Shown here: piece after piece, positions 1 through 10,083 of the stretch | Layout of the letters: every line of letters starts with the position of its first letter | Position numbering within the stretch: the first letter of the stretch is position 1 | Assembly: GCA_949318235.1 (NCBI GenBank) | Contig: OX439135.1 | Span: 28,218,587 to 28,282,586, forward strand | Reading direction: 5' to 3' | Length of the DNA: 64,000 nucleotides | Source of the DNA: Ecdyonurus torrentis | Lineage: Eukaryota > Arthropoda > Insecta > Ephemeroptera > Heptageniidae | Notes under the pieces: generated by a model | Database searches by the model: none | Seen by the model: only the letters and a program-made list of their open reading frames with translations | What the model was told of the DNA's origin: nothing | Made by a program: the position numbers and the translations under genes

Positions 1-16
1 GTAGCCAAACCAAGTC
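1..16 (+). repeat. Partial monomer tail at the left edge
   Basis: These 16 bases are the end of a monomer with the CCAAGTC tail, cut by the window boundary. The array therefore extends to the left. Confidence 0.95.
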
Positions 17-85
17 ATGAAACAAAGTTTCTATTTCAAGAACCAAATGTTATTGAATGATAAAAATCATAATTTTTACACGATT

Positions 86-97
86 AAAACTAGTTTT
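86..97. other. 12-bp perfect palindrome, one per monomer (example)
   Basis: AAAACTAGTTTT is its own reverse complement and holds an ACTAGT core. It extends to an 18-bp imperfect palindrome (83-100) with one T/G mismatch. The full 12 bp are present in A, D, E, F, G, H and domain-2 C types; B has AAAACTAGTTTA, and domain-1 C has AGTACTAGTTTT. A role in protein binding or cruciform formation is inference. Confidence 0.85.
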
Positions 98-169
98 GAT
101 GATTTCTCAAAAACTAAGAATGCTACAGACATTAAATTTGACTCAAAACATAGCTTTTTCATCTCTCTA

Positions 170-194
170 CAAAAAAGATGTCTGAACTTTTTTG
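170..194. other. Short A/T hairpin, one per monomer (example)
   Basis: CAAAAAAG (170-177) and CTTTTTTG (187-194) form an 8-bp inverted repeat around a 9-nt loop in A. The loop is 10 nt in B, E, F and G. The stem is partly broken in D types and lost in the three 213-bp C copies. It has no adjoining gene, so I do not call it a terminator. Confidence 0.75.
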
Positions 195-261
195 CCCCGA
201 CGCATACATTTTGGGTTATTGACAATTTTAGTTTTCACTCATCATCTAGCCAAACCAAGTC

Positions 262-507
262 ATGAAACAAAGTTTCTATTTCAAGAACCAAATGTTATTG
301 AATGATAAAAATCATACTTTTTACACGATTAAAACTAGTTTAAATAATTTCTCAGAAACTAAGAATGCTACAGACATTAAATTTGACTCAAAACATAGCT
401 TTTTCAATTCTCTACAAAAAAGATGTCTTGAACTTTTTTGCCCCGACGCATACTTTTTGGGTTATTGACAATTTTAGTTTTTACTCATCATCTAGCCAAA
501 CGAAGTT
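262..507 (+). repeat. Monomer type B (reference copy, 246 bp)
   Basis: Diagnostic features are CATACTTTTT, AGTTTAAATAATTTCTCAG in place of AGTTTTGATGATTTCTCAA, GTCTTGAAC with CCCCGACG, and the tail TAGTTTTTACTCATC ending CGAAGTT. B always follows A or an A/B hybrid. Its AGTTTA change breaks one base pair of the 12-bp palindrome present in most other types. Confidence 0.95.
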
Positions 508-752
508 ATGAAATAAAGTTCAATTTCAAGAACCAACTCTTATTGAATGATAAAAATCATACTTTTTACACGATTAGTACTAGTTTTGATGATTTCTCAA
601 AAACTAAGAATGCTACAGACTTTTAATTTGTTTCAAAACATAGCTTTATCATCTCTCTAAAAAAAATATGTCTTAAACTTTTTTGCTCCGACGCATACTT
701 TTTGGGTTATTGACAATTTTAGTTTTCACTCATCATGTAGCCAAACCAAGTC
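508..752 (+). repeat. Monomer type C2 (reference copy, 245 bp)
   Basis: Head ATGAAATAAAGTTCAATTTC is one base shorter than other heads, which gives the 245-bp length. C2 differs from C1 by ACTCTTATT (not ACTGTTATT) and by GACTTTTAATTTG (not GACTTACAATTTG); the second change puts a stop in the incidental reading frame. This copy, like 2,472, has an A-rich CTCTAAAAAAAATATG in place of CTCTACAAAAAATATG. In the regular 11-mer C2 is the C that follows E'. Confidence 0.93.
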
Positions 753-998
753 ATGAAACAAAGTTTATATTTCAAGAACCAAATGTTATTGAATGATAAA
801 AATCATACTTTTTACACGATTAAAACTAGTTTTGATGATTTCTCAAAAACTAAGAATGCTACAGACATTAAATTTGACTCAAAACATAGCTTTTTCAATT
901 CTTTACAGAAAAGATGTCTTGAAGTTTTTTGCTCCGACGCATACTTTTTGGGTTTTTAAAAATTTTAGTTTTCACTCATCATGTAGCCAAACCAAGTC
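753..998 (+). repeat. Monomer type D' (reference copy, 246 bp)
   Basis: Head GTTTATATTTCAAGAACC with CATAC, then a D-type body and tail: CTTTACAGAAAAGATG, TCTTGAAG, GCTCCGACG, GGGTTTTTAAAAATTTTAG. The head matches type G of domain 2, so D' looks like a G-head/D-tail chimera, or G derives from D'. It occurs at 753, 3,454, 6,155, 9,838, 49,136, 52,331, 55,526 and 59,178. Confidence 0.92.
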
Positions 999-1243
999 AT
1001 GAAACAAAGTTTCTATTTCAAGAACCAAATGTTATTGAATGATAAAAATCATAATTTTTACACGATTAAAACTAGTTTTGATGATTTCTCAAAAACTAAG
1101 AATGCTACAGACATTAAATTTGACTCAAAACATAGCTTTTTCATCTCTCTACAAAAAAGATGTCTGAACTTTTTTGCCCCGACGCATACATTTTGGGTTA
1201 TTGACAATTTTAGTTTTCACTCATCATCTAGCCAAACCAAGTC

Positions 1244-1488
1244 ATGAAACAAAGTTTCTATTTCAAGAACCAAATGTTATTGAATGATAAAAATCATACT
1301 TTTTACACGATTAAAACTAGTTTAAATAATTTCTCAGAAACTAAGAATGCTACAGACATTAAATTTGACTCAAAACATAGCTTTTTCATCTCTCTACAAA
1401 AAAGATGTCTGAACTTTTTTGCCCCGACGCATACATTTTGGGTTATTGACAATTTTAGTTTTCACTCATCATCTAGCCAAACCAAGTC
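1244..1488 (+). repeat. A/B hybrid monomer
   Basis: B markers (CATAC, AAATAATTTCTCAG) run to position 1,337. A markers (TTTCATCTC, GTCTGAAC, ACATTTTGGG, CCAAGTC tail) start at 1,389. The exchange point lies in 1,338-1,388. It is a product of unequal exchange or gene conversion between neighbouring A and B. Confidence 0.9.
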
Positions 1489-1734
1489 ATGAAACAAAGT
1501 TTCTATTTCAAGAACCAAATGTTATTGAATGATAAAAATCATACTTTTTACACGATTAAAACTAGTTTAAATAATTTCTCAGAAACTAAGAATGCTACAG
1601 ACATTAAATTTGACTCAAAACATAGCTTTTTCAATTCTCTACAAAAAAGATGTCTTGAACTTTTTTGCCCCGACGCATACTTTTTGAGTTATTGACAATT
1701 TTAGTTTTCACTCATCTTCTAGCCAAACGAAGTT
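1489..1734 (+). repeat. B/C hybrid monomer
   Basis: This copy is B-like through GCCCCGAC (B-specific C at 1,669) and C-like from TTTTTGAGTT (A at 1,687) through the CATCTTCTAGCC tail. The exchange point lies in about 1,670-1,686. It joins B directly to D1 and removes one monomer. Confidence 0.9.
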
Positions 1735-4190
1735 ATGAAATAAAGTATCTATTTCAAGAAGCAAATGTTATTGAATGATAAAAATCATAATTTTTACACG
1801 ATTAAAACTAGTTTTGATGATTTCTCAAAAACTAAGAATGCTACAGACATTAAATTTGACTCAAAACATAGCTTTTTCAATTCTCTACAGAAAAGATGAC
1901 TTGAAGTTTTTTGCTCCGACGCATACTTTTTGGGTTTTTAAAAATTTTAGTTTTCACTCATCATGTAGCCAAACCAAGTCATGAAACAAAGTTTCTATTT
2001 CAAGAACCAAATGTTATTGAATGATAAAAATCATAATTTTTACACGATTAAAACTAGTTTTGATGATTTCTCAAAAACTAAGAATGCTACAGACATTAAA
2101 TTTGACTCAAAACATAGCTTTTTCATCTCTCTACAAAAAAGATGTCTGAACTTTTTTGCCCCGACGCATACATTTTGGGTTATTGACAATTTTAGTTTTC
2201 ACTCATCATCTAGCCAAACCAAGTCATGAAACAAAGTTTCTATTTCAAGAACCAAATGTTATTGAATGATAAAAATCATACTTTTTACACGATTAAAACT
2301 AGTTTAAATAATTTCTCAGAAACTAAGAATGCTACAGACATTAAATTTGACTCAAAACATAGCTTTTTCAATTCTCTACAAAAAAGATGTCTTGAACTTT
2401 TTTGCCCCGACGCATACTTTTTGGGTTATTGACAATTTTAGTTTTTACTCATCATCTAGCCAAACGAAGTTATGAAATAAAGTTCAATTTCAAGAACCAA
2501 CTCTTATTGAATGATAAAAATCATACTTTTTACACGATTAGTACTAGTTTTGATGATTTCTCAAAAACTAAGAATGCTACAGACTTTTAATTTGTTTCAA
2601 AACATAGCTTTATCATCTCTCTAAAAAAAATATGTCTTAAACTTTTTTGCTCCGACGCATACTTTTTGAGTTATTGACAATTTTAGTTTTCACTCATCTT
2701 CTAGCCAAACGAAGTTATGAAATAAAGTATCTATTTCAAGAAGCAAATGTTATTGAATGATAAAAATCATAATTTTTACACGATTAAAACTAGTTTTGAT
2801 GATTTCTCAAAAACTAAGAATGCTACAGACATTAAATTTGACTCAAAACATAGCTTTTTTAATTCTCTACAGAAAAGATGTCTTGAAGTTTTTTGCTCCG
2901 ACGCATACTTTTTGGGTTTTTAAAAATTTTAATTTTCACTCATCATGTAGCCAAACCAAGTCATGAAACAAAGTTTCTATTTCACGAACCAAATGTTATT
3001 GAATGATAAAAATCATACTTTTTACACGATTAAAATTAGTTTTAATGATTTCTCAGAAACTAAGAATGCTACAGACATCAAATTTGACTCAAAACACAGC
3101 TTTTTTAATTCTCTACAAAAAAGATGTCTTGAACTTTTTTGCCCCGACGCATACTTTTTGGGTTATTGACAATTTTAGTTTTCACTCATCATCTAGCCAA
3201 ACGAAGTTATGAAATAAAGTTCAATTTCAAGAACCAACTGTTATTGAAAGATAAAAATCATACTTTTTACACGATTAAAACTAGTTTTGATGATTTCTCA
3301 AAAACTAAGAATGCTACAGACTTACAATTTGTTTCAAAACATAGCTTTATCATCTCTCTACAAAAAATATGTCTTAAACTTTTTTGCTCCGACGCATACT
3401 TTTTGGGTTATTGACAATTTTAGTTTTCACTCATCATGTAGCCAAACCAAGTCATGAAACAAAGTTTATATTTCAAGAACCAAATGTTATTGAATGATAA
3501 AAATCATACTTTTTACACGATTAAAACTAGTTTTGATGATTTCTCAAAAACTAAGAATGCTACAGACATTAAATTTGACTCAAAACATAGCTTTTTCAAT
3601 TCTTTACAGAAAAGATGTCTTGAAGTTTTTTGCTCCGACGCATACTTTTTGGGTTTTTAAAAATTTTAGTTTTCACTCATCATGTAGCCAAACCAAGTCA
3701 TGAAACAAAGTTTCTATTTCAAGAACCAAATGTTATTGAATGATAAAAATCATAATTTTTACACGATTAAAACTAGTTTTGATGATTTCTCAAAAACTAA
3801 GAATGCTACAGACATTAAATTTGACTCAAAACATAGCTTTTTCATCTCTCTACAAAAAAGATGTCTGAACTTTTTTGCCCCGACGCATACATTTTGGGTT
3901 ATTGACAATTTTAGTTTTCACTCATCATCTAGCCAAACCAAGTCATGAAACAAAGTTTCTATTTCAAGAACCAAATGTTATTGAATGATAAAAATCATAC
4001 TTTTTACACGATTAAAACTAGTTTAAATAATTTCTCAGAAACTAAGAATGCTACAGACATTAAATTTGACTCAAAACATAGCTTTTTCAATTCTCTACAA
4101 AAAAGATGTCTTGAACTTTTTTGCCCCGACGCATACTTTTTGGGTTATTGACAATTTTAGTTTTTACTCATCATCTAGCCAAACGAAGTT

Positions 4191-4435
4191 ATGAAATAAA
4201 GTTCAATTTCAAGAACCAACTGTTATTGAATGATAAAAATCATACTTTTTACACGATTAGTACTAGTTTTGATGATTTCTCAAAAACTAAGAATGCTACA
4301 GACTTACAATTTGTTTCAAAACATAGCTTTATCATCTCTCTACAAAAAATATGTCTTAAACTTTTTTGCTCCGACGCATACTTTTTGAGTTATTGACAAT
4401 TTTAGTTTTCACTCATCTTCTAGCCAAACGAAGTT
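4191..4435 (+). repeat. Monomer type C1 (reference copy, 245 bp)
   Basis: C-type head with ACTGTTATT, GATTAGTACTAG, GACTTACAATTTG, TTTATCATCTCTCTAC, AAAATATGTCTTAAAC, GCTCCGACG and TTTTTGAGTTATTG, with the tail CATCTTCTAGCCAAACGAAG. The GTAC variant adds an AGTACT site that marks domain-1 C monomers and is missing from nearly all domain-2 C monomers. Confidence 0.93.
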
Positions 4436-4681
4436 ATGAAATAAAGTATCTATTTCAAGAAGCAAATGTTATTGAATGATAAAAATCATAATTTTTACAC
4501 GATTAAAACTAGTTTTGATGATTTCTCAAAAACTAAGAATGCTACAGACATTAAATTTGACTCAAAACATAGCTTTTTCAATTCTCTACAGAAAAGATGA
4601 CTTGAAGTTTTTTGCTCCGACGCATACTTTTTGGGTTTTTAAAAATTTTAGTTTTCACTCATCATGTAGCCAAACCAAGTC
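4436..4681 (+). repeat. Monomer type D1 (reference copy, 246 bp)
   Basis: Head GTATCTATTTCAAGAAGC, body CATAATTTTT and TTTTGATGATTT, then CTCTACAGAAAAGATGACTT with A where other types have T, GAAGTTTTTTGCTCC, and GGGTTTTTAAAAATTTTAG. It follows C1 and precedes A or E'. The A/T-hairpin stem is disrupted in D by the AG and GAAG changes. Confidence 0.93.
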
Positions 4682-5663
4682 ATGAAACAAAGTTTCTATT
4701 TCAAGAACCAAATGTTATTGAATGATAAAAATCATAATTTTTACACGATTAAAACTAGTTTTGATGATTTCTCAAAAACTAAGAATGCTACAGACATTAA
4801 ATTTGACTCAAAACATAGCTTTTTCATCTCTCTACAAAAAAGATGTCTGAACTTTTTTGCCCCGACGCATACATTTTGGGTTATTGACAATTTTAGTTTT
4901 CACTCATCATCTAGCCAAACCAAGTCATGAAACAAAGTTTCTATTTCAAGAACCAAATGTTATTGAATGATAAAAATCATACTTTTTACACGATTAAAAC
5001 TAGTTTAAATAATTTCTCAGAAACTAAGAATGCTACAGACATTAAATTTGACTCAAAACATAGCTTTTTCAATTCTCTACAAAAAAGATGTCTTGAACTT
5101 TTTTGCCCCGACGCATACTTTTTGGGTTATTGACAATTTTAGTTTTTACTCATCATCTAGCCAAACGAAGTTATGAAATAAAGTTCAATTTCAAGAACCA
5201 ACTGTTATTGAATGATAAAAATCATACTTTTTACACGATTAGTACTAGTTTTGATGATTTCTCAAAAACTAAGAATGCTACAGACTTACAATTTGTTTCA
5301 AAACATAGCTTTATCATCTCTCTACAAAAAATATGTCTTAAACTTTTTTGCTCCGACGCATACTTTTTGAGTTATTGACAATTTTAGTTTTCACTCATCT
5401 TCTAGCCAAACGAAGTTATGAAATAAAGTATCTATTTCAAGAAGCAAATGTTATTGAATGATAAAAATCATAATTTTTACACGATTAAAACTAGTTTTGA
5501 TGATTTCTCAAAAACTAAGAATGCTACAGACATTAAATTTGACTCAAAACATAGCTTTTTCAATTCTCTACAGAAAAGATGACTTGAAGTTTTTTGCTCC
5601 GACGCATACTTTTTGGGTTTTTAAAAATTTTAGTTTTCACTCATCATGTAGCCAAACCAAGTC

Positions 5664-5909
5664 ATGAAACAAAGTTTCTATTTCACGAACCAAATGTTAT
5701 TGAATGATAAAAATCATACTTTTTACACGATTAAAACTAGTTTTAATGATTTCTCAGAAACTAAGAATGCTACAGACATCAAATTTGACTCAAAACACAG
5801 CTTTTTTAATTCTCTACAAAAAAGATGTCTTGAACTTTTTTGCCCCGACGCATACTTTTTGGGTTATTGACAATTTTAGTTTTCACTCATCATCTAGCCA
5901 AACGAAGTT
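5664..5909 (+). repeat. Monomer type E (reference copy, 246 bp)
   Basis: Head ATGAAACAAAGTTTC then TTTCACGAACC, AGTTTTAATGATTTCTCAG, GACATCAAATTTGACTC, AAAACACAGC, TTTTTTAATTCTC, CCCCGACG, ACTTTTTGGG, and the tail CATCATCTAGCCAAACGAAG. E is used once per HOR in domain 2 and only at 2,963 and 5,664 in domain 1. Confidence 0.93.
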
Positions 5910-8364
5910 ATGAAATAAAGTTCAATTTCAAGAACCAACTGTTATTGAATGATAAAAATCATACTTTTTACACGATTAAAACTAGTTTTGATGATTTCTC
6001 AAAAACTAAGAATGCTACAGGCTTACAATTTGTTTCAAAACATAGCTTTATCATCTCTCTACAAAAAATATGTCTTAAACTTTTTTGCTCCGACGCATAC
6101 TTTTTGGGTTATTGACAATTTTAGTTTTCACTCATCATGTAGCCAAACCAAGTCATGAAACAAAGTTTATATTTCAAGAACCAAATGTTATTGAATGATA
6201 AAAATCATACTTTTTACACGATTAAAACTAGTTTTGATGATTTCTCAAAAACTAAGAATGCTACAGACATTAAATTTGACTCAAAACATAGCTTTTTCAA
6301 TTCTTTACAGAAAAGATGTCTTGAAGTTTTTTGCTCCGACGCATACTTTTTGGGTTTTTAAAAATTTTAGTTTTCACTCATCATGTAGCCAAACCAAGTC
6401 ATGAAACAAAGTTTCTATTTCAAGAACCAAATGTTATTGAATGATAAAAATCATAATTTTTACACGATTAAAACTAGTTTTGATGATTTCTCAAAAACTA
6501 AGAATGCTACAGACATTAAATTTGACTCAAAACATAGCTTTTTCATCTCTCTACAAAAAAGATGTCTGAACTTTTTTGCCCCGACGCATACATTTTGGGT
6601 TATTGACAATTTTAGTTTTCACTCATCATCTAGCCAAACCAAGTCATGAAACAAAGTTTCTATTTCAAGAACCAAATGTTATTGAATGATAAAAATCATA
6701 CTTTTTACACGATTAAAACTAGTTTAAATAATTTCTCAGAAACTAAGAATGCTACAGACATTAAATTTGACTCAAAACATAGCTTTTTCAATTCTCTACA
6801 AAAAAGATGTCTTGAACTTTTTTGCCCCGACGCATACTTTTTGGGTTATTGACAATTTTAGTTTTTACTCATCATCTAGCCAAACGAAGTTATGAAATAA
6901 AGTTCAATTTCAAGAACCAACTGTTATTGAATGATAAAAATCATACTTTTTACACGATTAGTACTAGTTTTGATGATTTCTCAAAAACTAAGAATGCTAC
7001 AGACTTACAATTTGTTTCAAAACATAGCTTTATCATCTCTCTACAAAAAATATGTCTTAAACTTTTTTGCTCCGACGCATACTTTTTGAGTTATTGACAA
7101 TTTTAGTTTTCACTCATCTTCTAGCCAAACGAAGTTATGAAATAAAGTATCTATTTCAAGAAGCAAATGTTATTGAATGATAAAAATCATAATTTTTACA
7201 CGATTAAAACTAGTTTTGATGATTTCTCAAAAACTAAGAATGCTACAGACATTAAATTTGACTCAAAACATAGCTTTTTCAATTCTCTACAGAAAAGATG
7301 ACTTGAAGTTTTTTGCTCCGACGCATACTTTTTGGGTTTTTAAAAATTTTAGTTTTCACTCATCATGTAGCCAAACCAAGTCATGAAACAAAGTTTCTAT
7401 TTCAAGAACCAAATGTTATTGAATGATAAAAATCATAATTTTTACACGATTAAAACTAGTTTTGATGATTTCTCAAAAACTAAGAATGCTACAGACATTA
7501 AATTTGACTCAAAACATAGCTTTTTCATCTCTCTACAAAAAAGATGTCTGAACTTTTTTGCCCCGACGCATACATTTTGGGTTATTGACAATTTTAGTTT
7601 TCACTCATCATCTAGCCAAACCAAGTCATGAAACAAAGTTTCTATTTCAAGAACCAAATGTTATTGAATGATAAAAATCATACTTTTTACACGATTAAAA
7701 CTAGTTTAAATAATTTCTCAGAAACTAAGAATGCTACAGACATTAAATTTGACTCAAAACATAGCTTTTTCAATTCTCTACAAAAAAGATGTCTTGAACT
7801 TTTTTGCCCCGACGCATACTTTTTGGGTTATTGACAATTTTAGTTTTTACTCATCATCTAGCCAAACGAAGTTATGAAATAAAGTTCAATTTCAAGAACC
7901 AACTGTTATTGAATGATAAAAATCATACTTTTTACACGATTAGTACTAGTTTTGATGATTTCTCAAAAACTAAGAATGCTACAGACTTACAATTTGTTTC
8001 AAAACATAGCTTTATCATCTCTCTACAAAAAATATGTCTTAAACTTTTTTGCTCCGACGCATACTTTTTGAGTTATTGACAATTTTAGTTTTCACTCATC
8101 TTCTAGCCAAACGAAGTTATGAAATAAAGTATCTATTTCAAGAAGCAAATGTTATTGAATGATAAAAATCATAATTTTTACACGATTAAAACTAGTTTTG
8201 ATGATTTCTCAAAAACTAAGAATGCTACAGACATTAAATTTGACTCAAAACATAGCTTTTTCAATTCTCTACAGAAAAGATGACTTGAAGTTTTTTGCTC
8301 CGACGCATACTTTTTGGGTTTTTAAAAATTTTAGTTTTCACTCATCATGTAGCCAAACCAAGTC

Positions 8365-8610
8365 ATGAAACATAGTTTCTATTTCACGAACCAAATGTTA
8401 TTGAATGATAAAAATCATACTTTTTACACGATTAAAACTAGTTTTAATGATTTCTCAGAAACTAAGAATGCTACAGACATCAAATTTGTCTCAAAACACA
8501 GCTTTTTTAATTCTCTACAAAAAAGATGTCTTGAACTTTTTTGCCCCGACGCATACATTTTGGGTTATTGACAATTTTAGTTTTCACTCATCATCTAGCC
8601 AAACGAAGTT
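8365..8610 (+). repeat. Monomer type E' (reference copy, 246 bp)
   Basis: E' differs from E by CATAGTTTC in the head, AAATTTGTCTC in place of AAATTTGACTC, and ACATTTTGGG in place of ACTTTTTGGG. It is the only E form in domain 1 from 8,365 to 37,092 and is not seen in domain 2 except as the left part of the boundary monomer. Confidence 0.93.
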
Positions 8611-8855
8611 ATGAAATAAAGTTCAATTTCAAGAACCAACTCTTATTGAATGATAAAAATCATACTTTTTACACGATTAGTACTAGTTTTGATGATTTCT
8701 CAAAAACTAAGAATGCTACAGACTTTTAATTTGTTTCAAAACATAGCTTTATCATCTCTCTACAAAAAATATGTCTTAAACTTTTTTGCTCCGACGCATA
8801 CTTTTTGAGTTATTGACAATTTTAGTTTTCACTCATCTTCTAGCCAAACGAAGTT

Positions 8856-9101
8856 ATGAAATAAAGTATCTATTTCAAGAAGCAAATGTTATTGAATGAT
8901 AAAAATCATAATTTTTACACGATTAAAACTAGTTTTGATGATTTCTCAAAAACTAAGAATGCTACAGACATTAAATTTGACTCAAAACATAGCTTTTTCA
9001 ATTCTTTACAGAAAAGATGTCTTGAAGTTTTTTGCTCCGACGCATACTTTTTGGGTTTTTAAAAATTTTAGTTTTCACTCATCATGTAGCCAAACCAAGT
9101 C
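8856..9101 (+). repeat. Monomer type D2 (reference copy, 246 bp)
   Basis: This is like D1 but with GATGTCTTG and, in most copies, CTTTACAG in place of CTCTACAG. It closes the 11-mer HOR. Copies at 14,258, 15,977 and 18,923 carry CTCTACAG and mark the lineage that gave the 7-mers and the 12-mer. Copies at 12,539, 24,079, 26,780, 29,481, 34,637 and 37,338 carry CTTTACAG. Confidence 0.92.
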
Positions 9102-10083
9102 ATGAAACAAAGTTTCTATTTCAAGAACCAAATGTTATTGAATGATAAAAATCATAATTTTTACACGATTAAAACTAGTTTTGATGATTTCTCAAAAACT
9201 AAGAATGCTACAGACATTAAATTTGACTCAAAACATAGCTTTTTCATCTCTCTACAAAAAAGATGTCTGAACTTTTTTGCCCCGACGCATACATTTTGGG
9301 TTATTGACAATTTTAGTTTTCACTCATCATCTAGCCAAACCAAGTCATGAAACAAAGTTTCTATTTCAAGAACCAAATGTTATTGAATGATAAAAATCAT
9401 ACTTTTTACACGATTAAAACTAGTTTAAATAATTTCTCAGAAACTAAGAATGCTACAGACATTAAATTTGACTCAAAACATAGCTTTTTCAATTCTCTAC
9501 AAAAAAGATGTCTTGAACTTTTTTGCCCCGACGCATACTTTTTGGGTTATTGACAATTTTAGTTTTTACTCATCATCTAGCCAAACGAAGTTATGAAATA
9601 AAGTTCAATTTCAAGAACCAACTGTTATTGAATGATAAAAATCATACTTTTTACACGATTAGTACTAGTTTTGATGATTTCTCAAAAACTAAGAATGCTA
9701 CAGACTTACAATTTGTTTCAAAACATAGCTTTATCATCTCTCTACAAAAAATATGTCTTAAACTTTTTTGCTCCGACGCATACTTTTTGGGTTATTGACA
9801 ATTTTAGTTTTCACTCATCATGTAGCCAAACCAAGTCATGAAACAAAGTTTATATTTCAAGAACCAAATGTTATTGAATGATAAAAATCATACTTTTTAC
9901 ACGATTAAAACTAGTTTTGATGATTTCTCAAAAACTAAGAATGCTACAGACATTAAATTTGACTCAAAACATAGCTTTTTCAATTCTTTACAGAAAAGAT
10001 GTCTTGAAGTTTTTTGCTCCGACGCATACTTTTTGGGTTTTTAAAAATTTTAGTTTTCACTCATCATGTAGCCAAACCAAGTC
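9102..10083 (+). repeat. 4-mer block A-B-C1-D' (982 bp)
   Basis: A single tetramer whose C1 has the GGGTTATTG/CATGTAGCC tail, followed by D'. It resembles the 17-998 block and sits between two canonical 11-mers. A seven-monomer loss from an 11-mer, or a tetramer insertion, would explain it. Confidence 0.92.

Larger units (their letters stand above)
17..261 (+). repeat. Monomer type A (reference copy, 245 bp)
   Basis: Head ATGAAACAAAGTTTC, then CATAATTTTT, TTTTGATGATTT, TTTCATCTCTCTAC, GTCTGAAC, CCCCGACGCATACATTTTGGG, and a tail ending CCAAACCAAGTC. It is one base shorter than 246-bp types because GTCTGAAC replaces GTCTTGAAC. A opens nearly every domain-1 HOR, is absent from about 37,830 to 46,923, and returns in domain 2. 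The open frame of 82 codons ends on a TGA that overlaps the next ATG; I regard this as incidental. Confidence 0.95.
17..998 (+). repeat. 4-mer block A-B-C2-D' (982 bp)
   Basis: Four monomers of 245, 246, 245 and 246 bp. The C2 copy here has a GGGTTATTG/CATGTAGCC tail, so it leads into D' rather than D2. The block may be the right end of an 11-mer-related unit cut by the window. Confidence 0.9.
999..3699 (+). repeat. 11-mer HOR variant, rearranged (2,701 bp)
   Basis: The order is A, A/B hybrid, B/C hybrid, D1, A, B, C2, D(2,717), E, C, D'. The two hybrids keep the normal total length, because an extra A/B copy compensates for a C lost into the B/C fusion. The D at 2,717, the E at 2,963 and the C at 3,209 (with AAAACTAG) resemble domain-2 types. 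This makes the block the most mixed copy in domain 1. Confidence 0.92.
3700..6400 (+). repeat. 11-mer HOR (2,701 bp), E/D' version
   Basis: The order is A-B-C1-D1-A-B-C1-D1-E-C-D'. It differs from the common 11-mer in using E, a C with AAAACTAG, and a D' end. Position 6,021 has a private G (ACAGGCTTAC). Confidence 0.93.
6401..9101 (+). repeat. 11-mer HOR (2,701 bp), canonical A-B-C1-D1-A-B-C1-D1-E'-C2-D2
   Basis: This is the first canonical copy. It consists of two ABCD tetramers (982 bp each) and one E'CD trimer (737 bp). The same order recurs at 10,084, 24,325, 27,026 and 34,883. Confidence 0.95.

Noticed and set aside
170..200. Rho-independent terminator (stem followed by T-run)
   Set aside because: The stem is only A/T pairs with a single G/C at each end. 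The T-run is part of the stem, and no transcript is evident upstream.
194..207. CENP-B box in the CCCCGACGCATAC region
   Set aside because: The reverse-complement box needs CCCG, two bases, then T, followed four bases later by CGAA. Here G stands at the T position and no CGAA is placed correctly.
17..265. ATGA overlap between successive 82-codon frames, resembling translational coupling in an operon
   Set aside because: The overlap is a property of the TCATGAAAC repeat junction. There is no ribosome-binding sequence, and the next frames end after 68 codons or use another frame.
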